The notes under the pieces are model-generated. The model was not told the DNA's origin. It worked only from the letters and a program-made list of their open reading frames with translations, and did no database searches. A stretch of 15,529 nucleotides of DNA from Prevotella sp. UBA2850 (GTDB taxonomy: Bacteria > Bacteroidota > Bacteroidia > Bacteroidales > Bacteroidaceae), in assembly GCA_002350805.1 (NCBI GenBank), contig DEFO01000020.1, forward strand, positions 1 through 15,529. The letters are read 5' to 3'. Position numbers and translations under genes: made by a program. Positions 7,777 through 14,482 of the stretch are shown here, one piece after another; the stretch's first letter is position 1, and each line of letters opens with the position of its first letter.

Positions 7777-7851
7777 AGTGAAGAGTTGAATGGTCAACGG
7801 TCAATCGACAACAGACTTAAACTGTTCACTATTCACTGTTAACTGATAACT
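7777..7851. repeat. 7-bp periodic repeat between ispG and the aldo/keto reductase gene
   Basis: Most of the 85-bp gap is made of degenerate heptads. The left part reads AGTGAAG, AGTTGAA, TGGTCAA, CGGTCAA, TCGACAA (7777-7811). The right part reads GTTCACT, ATTCACT, GTTAACT, GATAACT (7824-7851). The right units resemble the reverse complement of the left ones (AGTGAAC, AGTGAAT), so partial stem formation is possible. AAAGTGAAG also occurs at 7761-7769, inside the ispG coding end, so the repeat reaches across the ispG stop codon. I see no -7 promoter element here. The role is unknown. Confidence 0.75.
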
Positions 7852-7859
7852 AAACAAAC

Positions 7860-8873
7860 ATGGACATCAAGAAACCCTATACCCCTGCTCCCGACCGCTA
7901 CGAACAGAGCGAGCAGATGTACCGCCGCTGCGGACGCAGTGGTGTGCTGCTTCCGAAAATATCGCTGGGATTCTGGCATAACTTCGGCAGCGTAGACCCC
8001 TATGAGCGCAGCCGCGAAATCACTCACTATGCCTTCGACCACGGCATCACCCACTTCGACCTGGCCAACAACTACGGACCGGTCTACGGCTCGGCAGAAG
8101 AGACCATGGGACGCCTGATGGACGACAGCTTCCGACCCTACCGCGACGAACTGTTCATCGCCACCAAGGCCGGCTACGACATGTGGGAGGGGCCTTACGG
8201 CAACTGGGGCTCACGGAAATACCTCATGGCCAGCCTCAACCAAAGCCTGCAGCGCATGCACCTCGACTATGTGGACCTGTTCTACAGTCACCGCTACGAC
8301 CCGGAGACACCGCTCGAGGAAACGCTCCAGGCTCTCGTCGACATCGTGCGCAGCGGAAAAGCACTCTACGTGGGCATTAGCCGCTGGCCGCTGGAGGCAC
8401 TGAAGACAGCCGACCAGTACCTGCGTGAGCGCGACGTGCCATTGCTCATCTATCAGGGCCGCCTCAACCTTCTCGATCGCGAACCACAGGAGGAGGGTAT
8501 CATGGACTATTGTGCCGACCATGGCATCGGGTTCATCTCGTTCTCGCCACTGGCTCAGGGCCTGCTCACCGACCGTTACCTCAACTGTGAGTCAACAGCC
8601 GAGGGAACCGTCAGCGGCATCCCTGCCGGCTCGCGCATGACCCGCGGGAAGTTCCTCAAGGAAGACATGCTCACACCCGAGCTGCTCGATTATCTGAAAC
8701 ACCTCAACGGCATCGCTCAGGGGCGCAACGAGACACTGGCAGAGATGGCACTCGCCTGGATTCTGCACCAGCGCGGCGTCACCTCTGTGCTCGTGGGAGC
8801 CAGCAGCACTGGACAACTGGAAAAGAACCTGCGCTGCATCAGCGCCCAGCCGTTTAGCGACGAGGAAATTTAA
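7860..8873 (+). CDS. Aldo/keto reductase, YghZ-like (AKR14 type)
   Basis: A cytoplasmic NADPH-dependent aldo/keto reductase, 337 aa, closest in motif content to E. coli YghZ, which reduces L-glyceraldehyde 3-phosphate and methylglyoxal; this substrate is inferred from family only. The (beta/alpha)8 catalytic tetrad is visible: Asp67 ('THFDLANNYG'), Tyr72, Lys103 ('FIATKAGYDMW') and His144 ('DLFYSHRYDPETPLEETL'). 'ISLGFWHNFG' (34-43) and 'GPYGNWGSRKYL' (111-122) are typical of the YghZ group. The cofactor-binding 'SVLVGASSTGQLEKNL' lies near the C-terminus. The protein stops right after 'FSDEEI', where relatives usually continue with a further helix, and the stop is a tandem TAATGA. The ATG at 7860 gives a complete barrel. 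It is separated from ispG by a repeat, so it may be the last gene of that cluster or have its own promoter. Confidence 0.92.
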   Translation: MDIKKPYTPAPDRYEQSEQMYRRCGRSGVLLPKISLGFWHNFGSVDPYERSREITHYAFDHGITHFDLANNYGPVYGSAEETMGRLMDDSFRPYRDELFIATKAGYDMWEGPYGNWGSRKYLMASLNQSLQRMHLDYVDLFYSHRYDPETPLEETLQALVDIVRSGKALYVGISRWPLEALKTADQYLRERDVPLLIYQGRLNLLDREPQEEGIMDYCADHGIGFISFSPLAQGLLTDRYLNCESTAEGTVSGIPAGSRMTRGKFLKEDMLTPELLDYLKHLNGIAQGRNETLAEMALAWILHQRGVTSVLVGASSTGQLEKNLRCISAQPFSDEEI

Positions 8874-8896
8874 TGAGTTGAGAAGACCCTTCCTAA

Positions 8897-8915
8897 CCTC
8901 CCCTATAAAGGGAGG
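8897..8915. terminator. Small GC-rich hairpin downstream of the aldo/keto reductase
   Basis: CCTCCC (8897-8902) and GGGAGG (8910-8915) are perfect inverted arms with a 7-nt loop, CTATAAA. It lies 23 bp after the reductase stop. There is no U-run after it on the plus strand, so it is not a classic intrinsic terminator. It may work together with the larger inverted repeat that follows directly. Confidence 0.4.
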
Positions 8916-8916
8916 A

Positions 8917-9014
8917 TAATCGGAATAATCGGAGTATTCGGAATAATCTGAATAATCTGAATAATCTGAATACTCCGAATACTCTGAATACTCCGATTAT
9001 TCCGATTACTCCGA
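8917..9014. repeat. Phased 9-bp repeat forming a long inverted repeat between convergent genes
   Basis: Ten 9-bp units plus a partial one run from 8920 to 9014 in unbroken phase: TCGGAATAA-like on the left, TCTGAATAA in the middle, TCCGATTAT-like on the right. The outer arms 8917-8939 and 8986-9008 are perfect reverse complements over 23 bp, leaving a 46-nt centre that could pair further in places. Located between the 3' ends of the plus-strand (stop 8873) and minus-strand (stop 9022) clusters, it could act as a bidirectional terminator or transcript-end stabiliser, which is inference. The unit is the same family as at 42-158. Confidence 0.85.
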
Positions 9015-9021
9015 CAACCTA

Positions 9022-9843
9022 TTACTTCACCACACTCTCCAGGGGATTGCGGTTGCCCTTCATGCCAGTAAGGAAGGCTTTGGCGGAACCGAAGCGGAGG
9101 AACATGTCGAGGCGCACAGGAATGTGGTTCTGGTCGTCGGTGACGTAGAAGCGCACAATCTCCTTGTATTTGCCTTTCTCCTGCTCCATGTAGCTGAGCT
9201 GCAGACAACGGTATTTCACGCCGTTGTCGGCCTTGATATTGGTGGTGCCGGTATATTTCAGGATGGCGTTGATGACATCCGTTCCGTCGGCGATGGGTAT
9301 CTTGACGATATGCCCTTTCTTCCATCCCTCAGGATTGAAGCTTCTGGCGCGGAGGAAGATGTTGAGCATGTCGTAGATGCAGTCGTCGTAGGAGGTTTTC
9401 TTCCACGAGTGCTCGCCGCTGTTGTGCTGACGGTGCTGGCGCAGGTTGCACTTGTCGCCGCTGTAGGTATAGAACACCTCGTCGACGGTGTAGTGCTTAC
9501 CCTCGCGGGCTCCCTTGCGGAAGTAGAGCGGTGCCAGGTCCTCGCTGCAATAGCAGAGCAGCGTGTCGCGCAGGACGAACATCTCGTCGACCTTGTTGTT
9601 GCCACGGGTGGTGAGGCTGGCGCGGTAGGCCGGCTTTCCTCCGTAGCGGCTGAGGACGGTCGACATGCTGGCCGAACCGGCTTTCACCCATACGAACTTC
9701 CAGTTATAATAAAGGTTATAGCTGAGGAACTCGCCGCTTTTGAAAGCGGTGTTGTTGAAGGTGCATTGTGCTGTGGCGCTCTGGCTGCATGCGATGAGCA
9801 CGATGAGCGTCAGTAAGTAGGTCCTGAATGTTTTCATCGTCAT
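9022..9843 (-). CDS. DUF3108-type exported protein
   Basis: A 273-aa exported protein of unknown function that resembles the DUF3108 family: 'FKSGEFLSYNLYYNWKFVWV' (34-53), with 'KAGSASM' following (54-60), is the characteristic opening, then a predicted all-beta body with 'SYDDCIYDMLNIFLRARSF' (151-169) and the C-terminal 'FYVTDDQNHIPVRLDMFLRF'. The N-terminus (MTMKTFRTYLLTLIVLIACS...) is a signal peptide. Cleavage after 'SATA' (residue 25) fits signal peptidase I, but 'LIAC' (16-19) also fits a lipobox, so lipid anchoring cannot be excluded. It starts at ATG 9843 inside the stop of the preceding lipoprotein gene (ATGA overlap); the next ATG at 9837 is an alternative. The tight coupling suggests joint work with that lipoprotein in the envelope. 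The gene ends 8 bp from the inverted repeat. Confidence 0.85.
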   Translation of the reverse strand: MTMKTFRTYLLTLIVLIACSQSATAQCTFNNTAFKSGEFLSYNLYYNWKFVWVKAGSASMSTVLSRYGGKPAYRASLTTRGNNKVDEMFVLRDTLLCYCSEDLAPLYFRKGAREGKHYTVDEVFYTYSGDKCNLRQHRQHNSGEHSWKKTSYDDCIYDMLNIFLRARSFNPEGWKKGHIVKIPIADGTDVINAILKYTGTTNIKADNGVKYRCLQLSYMEQEKGKYKEIVRFYVTDDQNHIPVRLDMFLRFGSAKAFLTGMKGNRNPLESVVK

Positions 9844-11876
9844 TTCGTTTGAAGTTGTGAATCCAATATTTTCAGCTCGTCGGGCAGTTCGATGCCCAGT
9901 TTCTTGGCTCGCTGATAGTTTTGCCGCTTGATGGTTTTCTGCTTGTCGGCTTTTTGTTTGACGATAGCCGCCGGTTTTTGTTTAGCGGCATTAACACTTT
10001 TTGGATTCCAGGTGCGCGAGACATCCCATTTTGCCTTGCACTCGATTTCTTCGTTGAAGTAGAAGACGGTCTCGGGCTGCAGGTCTTCATCGTAGCAGCC
10101 GGTGTCCCATAGCCCGTTGTCGTTTTTATCGATGAAGGCACGCAGATAGTAGGTGCCTGGCTTCACATAGAAGAATTCGGCGATGCCGTTTTTGGTGGTC
10201 TGCTCCTTCACGGGCTTGTCTTGTTTGTCAATCAGCTGTACGACCATGGTGCTGTCGGCCATGCCCGTGAGGGTGACCAGGAGTGTCGAGAACTCGTCGT
10301 TGCTCTTCACCTTGATGCCTTTCTTGATTTTATCTGACACCTGTCCGTAGATGCTCCGGAAGGCGGCAGAGTCTACTTCCAGGCTATACTCGCCGTCGGG
10401 CCTCCATTCGCCCAGCAGCTCGTAGGTGCGCGGCAGGTGGGGCACAGGACGGAACACCATGGGAGCGTCGTACCACAGCGTGTCGTGCTTGGCATAGAGG
10501 TGGATGGCCGCCGTGTCGATGCTGGCCAGCGGCAAGGGCGAGGTGAACAGGATATTCTTCTCGGGGTCCATGTCGGCAGGCACCTTCGCTTCTATCTTCA
10601 GCGGCTGGTCTTCCTCGCGGCGCAACGGTTCTACCTCCTGTCCTTTCTTCTCGGCCTTCTCAGCCTTCTTTTTCCACTCGTCGAACTCTTTCTGGCGTTT
10701 CTTCATGCGCTTCTCGTACGACTCCTTGGCGAGCACCTCCAGCGTGTCGGTCTGCGTCACCAGGACGCCGGTAGAGTCGGTGTGCAGGTAGCTCATCTCC
10801 ATGCGTAGCGTGTCCTGGTTGATGAGCAGGGTGTCGCGCAGCCAGTAGCTGATGGTGTCTTGCTTTTCGTTGGCCTCGACGATGAATGCCGAGTCGGCCT
10901 CGAAATTGAGTCCCTTGATGCGTGGCAGCTCAGGATTGCCATAGCTGAAGTAGAGGGTGAAATGGTCGGGTTGTGTGCGTTCCTGCTTGAGGAAGAAACG
11001 GTCGGTCTGCACCTCGGTAAAGGCCCTCAGCACGATGTCGTCGGGCACGAAATGAGTATAGGGCACGGTCCGGATGGTCTCGATATGCAGCGAGTCGCGC
11101 CAGATGGTGTCGGGCCGTGTGTCGGGAAACGAGCTGGGCACCACAATGTCGTGGTTGAAAGCCAGCTTCTCGCTCTTCTGACTATATACGTAGTTGCCGT
11201 CGGCATCCTGTAGGGCATAGATGCGGTAGTTGCCTGGGGCGATGCCTTTGATGACGAAGCGGCCCCGGCTGTCGGTGCGCGAGACGCGCAGCAGCGGCTG
11301 ACTGCGGAAGATGGTGTCGGTGAGGTTGTCGTAGAGTCCCACCAGGATGCCTTTCACCGGTTCGAGGTCGGAAGCCTCGAGCACATACCCCGACACCTCC
11401 ATCGTGTCGATCTGCTCGCCGGTGGAGAAACTGTAGGTATAGTTGCCCAGCGGGTTGCCCTCGTTGTTGTCGGTGATGGCGTCGCTGAAGTCGACGGTGT
11501 AGGTGGTGTTGGGCTTCAGCGAGTCCTTCAGTTCGACGATGATGCGCTTGCCGGCGCCTTTGATTTCGGGCATCTCTATCTGTGGCGGCGACACGACGAC
11601 ATTCTCGGTGGGATTGTCGATCTTGATATACTCGTTGAAGTTGATGACGATTTTGCGCGATTTCACGTTGATGGCCTTGTCGGCGGGCGTGGCTCCCACC
11701 ACCTCGGGGGGTCGCTCGTCGTACCAGCCGCCGTCGGGTTGTCCCATCTTGGCGCACGAGCCCAGGATGAGCGAGCACACGATGAAGCCCACCGACAAAA
11801 CCGCCAGCAGACGGGAAGACAAGCGTCCTCCTGCCCTGTTGGCTTGCTGTTGATGGTTGTTCTGTTGCATCGGCAT
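9840..11876 (-). CDS. Ig-like (SbsA-type) domain lipoprotein
   Basis: A 678-aa predicted lipoprotein of unknown function. After a long polar N-terminus, the hydrophobic stretch (about 22-38) ends in lipobox 'LGSC' with Cys41, followed by 'AKMGQPDGGWYDERPP', a typical start for this Bacteroidetes family. Residues about 55-153 form a bacterial Ig-like (Big_5/SbsA) domain ('PPEVVGATPADKAINVKSRK', 'NYTYSFSTG'). About 161-232 resembles a carboxypeptidase-regulatory-like fold ('VSGYVLEASDLEPVKGILVG', 'GRFVIKGIAPGNYRIYALQD'). Residues 384-422 are a Lys/Glu-rich, probably coiled-coil insert. A second such fold occurs near 540-615 ('KPGTYYLRAFIDKNDNGLWD'), and the tail (630-678) is basic. It probably sits in the outer membrane. 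ATG 11876 is supported by AGGAG 5 nt upstream. It overlaps the DUF3108-type gene by 4 bp. Confidence 0.88.
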   Translation of the reverse strand: MPMQQNNHQQQANRAGGRLSSRLLAVLSVGFIVCSLILGSCAKMGQPDGGWYDERPPEVVGATPADKAINVKSRKIVINFNEYIKIDNPTENVVVSPPQIEMPEIKGAGKRIIVELKDSLKPNTTYTVDFSDAITDNNEGNPLGNYTYSFSTGEQIDTMEVSGYVLEASDLEPVKGILVGLYDNLTDTIFRSQPLLRVSRTDSRGRFVIKGIAPGNYRIYALQDADGNYVYSQKSEKLAFNHDIVVPSSFPDTRPDTIWRDSLHIETIRTVPYTHFVPDDIVLRAFTEVQTDRFFLKQERTQPDHFTLYFSYGNPELPRIKGLNFEADSAFIVEANEKQDTISYWLRDTLLINQDTLRMEMSYLHTDSTGVLVTQTDTLEVLAKESYEKRMKKRQKEFDEWKKKAEKAEKKGQEVEPLRREEDQPLKIEAKVPADMDPEKNILFTSPLPLASIDTAAIHLYAKHDTLWYDAPMVFRPVPHLPRTYELLGEWRPDGEYSLEVDSAAFRSIYGQVSDKIKKGIKVKSNDEFSTLLVTLTGMADSTMVVQLIDKQDKPVKEQTTKNGIAEFFYVKPGTYYLRAFIDKNDNGLWDTGCYDEDLQPETVFYFNEEIECKAKWDVSRTWNPKSVNAAKQKPAAIVKQKADKQKTIKRQNYQRAKKLGIELPDELKILDSQLQTK

Positions 11877-11881
11877 CGTTT

Positions 11882-11886
11882 CTCCT
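11882..11886 (-). promoter_or_regulatory. Strong ribosome binding site of the Ig-like lipoprotein gene
   Basis: On the minus strand AGGAG lies 5 nt before the ATG at 11876. This is the clearest Shine-Dalgarno sequence in the window, where most genes have none, and it decides the start of the lipoprotein in favour of the first of two in-frame ATGs (11876 rather than 11870). Confidence 0.7.
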
Positions 11887-11907
11887 ATCTCTTTCAGTGG
11901 CTGCAGG

Positions 11908-13452
11908 CTATTCCTGTTGGCCCTGTTGGTTCATTCGCAGCAGCTCGTCGATGATGGTACGGCTGTTGCTCAGGCGCGGCACCTTGTGCTGTCCGCCCAG
12001 TTTGCCTTTCGACTTGAGCCAGTCGTTGAACAAATCGTGGCGCGCTTCCACAATCTCGAGGTGCTGCAATGTGATGTTCTTATAGCGTTTTGCCTCGTAG
12101 TCGCTGTTGATTTCCTGCAGTTTGCGGTCCAGTATGTCGGCAAACTGCTGCATGTCGTCGGGCCGTTTGGCAAACTCGATGATCCACTGGTGGCGGCATT
12201 TGGCGTGATTGTCCATGAACACGGGTGCGGCGGTATACTCCGACACCTCGGCGCCGGTGAGCATACAAGCCTGCTCGAGTCCCTTCTCGGCATTGTCGAC
12301 GATGAGCTCCTCGCCAAAGGCATTGATGAAATGCTTGGTGCGGCCGGTGATGACAAACTTATAGGGATTGCGCGAGGTGAAGCTGACGGTGTCGCCGATG
12401 ATGTAGCGCCACAGTCCGCACGAGGTAGAGATGACCATGGCATAGTTCTTGCCCACCTCCACGCCCGAGAGCGGCACCACGTGGTCGTTCATCTTGCGGC
12501 GGTCGGCAGGGTCGTCGCTGTAATACTCCATGGGGATGAACTCGTAGAGCACGCCATAGTCGAGCATGAGTAGCAGCGACGGGTCGGCGGGGTTGCTCTG
12601 AATGCCGAAGAAGCCCTCGCTGGCATTATAGGTCTCCATGTAATGCATGTCGGGCTTGGTGATAAGCTCCTGGTACTGCTGGTGGTAGGGTGTGAAGGCC
12701 ACACCTCCGTGGAAGAACACCTCCAGGTTGGGCCACACCTCCTCGAGGTGCTGCTTGCCGCTGACCTCGAGCACACGGGTGAGCACGCTGAGCATCCACG
12801 ACGGTACGCCGCTCAGGTTGGTCACGTTCTTCTTCCAGGTCTCGTTGGCAATGCGGTCGCGCTTCAGCTCGAAGTCGCTGAGCAGGGCCGTCTTTTTCTT
12901 CGGCACGCGCACGAGGTTGGCCAGCGGGTTGATGTTCTCGATGAGAATGGCACTCAGGTCGCCCACCAGCGAGCCCGACACATTGTAGTTGGGCGAGTGG
13001 CTGCCGCCCAGGATGAGCGAGCGGCCGTCGAAGAGGCGGCTCTTGGGATGGTCGCGCAGGTAGAGGGCCACGGTGTCGAATCCACCAGCATAGTGGATGT
13101 GCTGCAGTCCCTCGTTCGACACGGGGATGAACTTCGACTTGTCGTTGGTGGTTCCCGACGACTTGGCATACCATTTCACCTGTCCGGGCCACAGCACGTC
13201 GGTGTCGCCGTGGCGCATGCGGTCGATGTCGTATTTCAGGTCGTCGTAGGTGTTCAGGGGGATGGTCAGCCGGAAGTCATCGTAGCTTTTGACGGTAGTG
13301 AACAGGTGCTCGCGGCCGTAGTCGGTATCTTTGGCACGCGACACGAGTCCGTGGAGCGCCTGCATCTGCATCGCCTCACCCTCGCGTACGTACTTCTCCA
13401 ATTCTTTCTGGCGGGCCAGAAAAACCTTGGAAACAATAGATGTTAAACTCAT
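11908..13452 (-). CDS. GH3 auxin-responsive promoter family protein (acyl-adenylating, ANL superfamily)
   Basis: A 514-aa member of the GH3 family, related to plant acyl-acid amido synthetases that adenylate a carboxylate and join it to an amino acid. The bacterial substrate is unknown. Visible motifs are the ATP-binding loop 'SSGTTNDKSKFIP' (98-110), 'YNASEGFFGIQ' (275-285), 'GLWRYIIGDTVSF' (346-358) and 'ITGRTKHFINAFGEEL' (368-383), in the order and spacing expected of a complete enzyme. There is no signal peptide, so it is cytoplasmic. The start MSLTSIVSKVF at 13452 was chosen because the 14 residues before it in the open frame (MRPPRLPRLQNNCA) overlap the rnc coding end and look unrelated. 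It lies 7 bp after the rnc stop and 31 bp before the lipoprotein gene, so it is part of the fabF-rnc transcription unit. Confidence 0.9.
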   Translation of the reverse strand: MSLTSIVSKVFLARQKELEKYVREGEAMQMQALHGLVSRAKDTDYGREHLFTTVKSYDDFRLTIPLNTYDDLKYDIDRMRHGDTDVLWPGQVKWYAKSSGTTNDKSKFIPVSNEGLQHIHYAGGFDTVALYLRDHPKSRLFDGRSLILGGSHSPNYNVSGSLVGDLSAILIENINPLANLVRVPKKKTALLSDFELKRDRIANETWKKNVTNLSGVPSWMLSVLTRVLEVSGKQHLEEVWPNLEVFFHGGVAFTPYHQQYQELITKPDMHYMETYNASEGFFGIQSNPADPSLLLMLDYGVLYEFIPMEYYSDDPADRRKMNDHVVPLSGVEVGKNYAMVISTSCGLWRYIIGDTVSFTSRNPYKFVITGRTKHFINAFGEELIVDNAEKGLEQACMLTGAEVSEYTAAPVFMDNHAKCRHQWIIEFAKRPDDMQQFADILDRKLQEINSDYEAKRYKNITLQHLEIVEARHDLFNDWLKSKGKLGGQHKVPRLSNSRTIIDELLRMNQQGQQE

Positions 13453-13459
13453 GGCACAA

Positions 13460-14482
13460 TTATTCTGCAAACGCGGCAGCCTCGGCGGCCGCAATAATGT
13501 CTTCTTTAGTCATCTCGCCCGGGTTGGCCGTGATGTCCGACAGGTCGAACTCATCGGTTTGCGGCTCTGCCGCGGGCTTCTCGGCAGTTGCTTTCCTGTC
13601 GTTCTTCACGGGCTTCACCGTCTCGTCCAGAGGCTCGCTGCGCACAATGATGAAGTCGTCTTTCACTTCTGTGTCGGGCACGGTCTGCACCGGCTCCTCC
13701 TCCATCTTCGTGCGGTTGGTCTTGGCGGCAAACACGGCGTCGATGAATTGCGGCTTCTTGCGCAACCGGTCGAGGGTCTGCTTGGCAGCCTGCTGCTGGC
13801 TTTCCTTCTTGCTGTAGCCAGTGCCTCGTCCGCCTTCCACACCTTCCAGTATCACCTGACAGGTGAACACCGGACTGTTGTTCTCGTCTTTCTTCTGTTC
13901 GAGCAGCTTGAACTCCATGTTCACGCGGTTCTTCTGCGACCACTCGATGAGCTTCGACTTGAAGTTGACCTCCTTATAGGCCACCTTGTCGAGGTTGATG
14001 AGCTGGTTGAGGATGCGTTTCTCCATGAACCTCATGCAAGCGTTGTAGCCGTGGTCCAGATAGATGGCTCCAACCAGTGCCTCAAACGCATTTCCTCCCA
14101 TATAGCTGTTATGAGAGGAAGTGTGTCCCGACGACAGTATCAGTTGGTTGATACCCATCTCCTGAGCCAGCTTGTTCAGCGTCTCGCGCTGCACGATCTT
14201 GCTGCGGGTGTTGGTGAGAAAGCCCTCGCGCTTGCCATCGAAGTGGCGGTAGACAATGTCGCCCACCACAGCGTCGAGGATGGCATCGCCCAGAAACTCG
14301 AGCCGCTCGTTGTTCACCGGCTTACCGTTGGCATTGCGTTTGGCCACACTTTTGTGCATCAGCGCCTGCTGATAATACTCAATGTTGTGGGGGTAGATGC
14401 CGGTGATTTGGTATAAAGACGAAAAAAGCTCCTTCTCCTTGCGGAAAGGGAGCCTTATTCTGTCGATGATTCTATTCAGCAT
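13460..14482 (-). CDS. rnc: Ribonuclease III with acidic C-terminal extension
   Basis: RNase III cleaves double-stranded RNA during rRNA and mRNA processing. The 340-aa protein has the nuclease domain at about 20-165, with signature 'NERLEFLGDAILD' (58-70; Glu59, Glu62, Asp66) and 'GNAFEALVGAIYLD' (130-143; Glu134). A double-stranded RNA-binding domain covers about 173-241 ('NFKSKLIEWSQKNRVNMEFK' to 'SKKESQQQAAKQTLDRL'). Asn131 stands where E. coli has the metal ligand Asp114. About 95 residues (245-340) follow that are not part of the usual enzyme (about 226 aa in E. coli): acidic, probably disordered, ending 'MTKEDIIAAAEAAAFAE'. The ATG at 14482 lies inside the fabF coding end (11-bp overlap), suggesting translational coupling. 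The GH3 gene follows after 7 bp. Confidence 0.95.
   Translation of the reverse strand: MLNRIIDRIRLPFRKEKELFSSLYQITGIYPHNIEYYQQALMHKSVAKRNANGKPVNNERLEFLGDAILDAVVGDIVYRHFDGKREGFLTNTRSKIVQRETLNKLAQEMGINQLILSSGHTSSHNSYMGGNAFEALVGAIYLDHGYNACMRFMEKRILNQLINLDKVAYKEVNFKSKLIEWSQKNRVNMEFKLLEQKKDENNSPVFTCQVILEGVEGGRGTGYSKKESQQQAAKQTLDRLRKKPQFIDAVFAAKTNRTKMEEEPVQTVPDTEVKDDFIIVRSEPLDETVKPVKNDRKATAEKPAAEPQTDEFDLSDITANPGEMTKEDIIAAAEAAAFAE

Noticed and set aside
6404..7804. 466-aa open frame on the minus strand opposite ispG
   Set aside because: No motifs, composition typical of antisense translation (runs of His, Val, Asp), and it covers the intact ispG.
8874..8880. Programmed frameshift or readthrough at the reductase stop
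   Set aside because: The tandem TAATGA and the lack of any family-like sequence in the other frames afterwards give no support.
8917..9014. Terminal inverted repeat or remnant of an insertion element
   Set aside because: There is no transposase gene or target-site duplication, and the arms are made of a simple 9-bp periodic motif.
12643..14416. Two long plus-strand frames (12643-13446 and 13331-14416) opposite the GH3 and rnc genes
   Set aside because: Both are antisense to genes with clear family motifs, and their translations show no recognisable domain.
14472..14482. Fusion or frameshift between fabF and rnc
   Set aside because: The two genes overlap by 11 bp in different frames, each with an intact family-typical end and start, which is an ordinary operon overlap.
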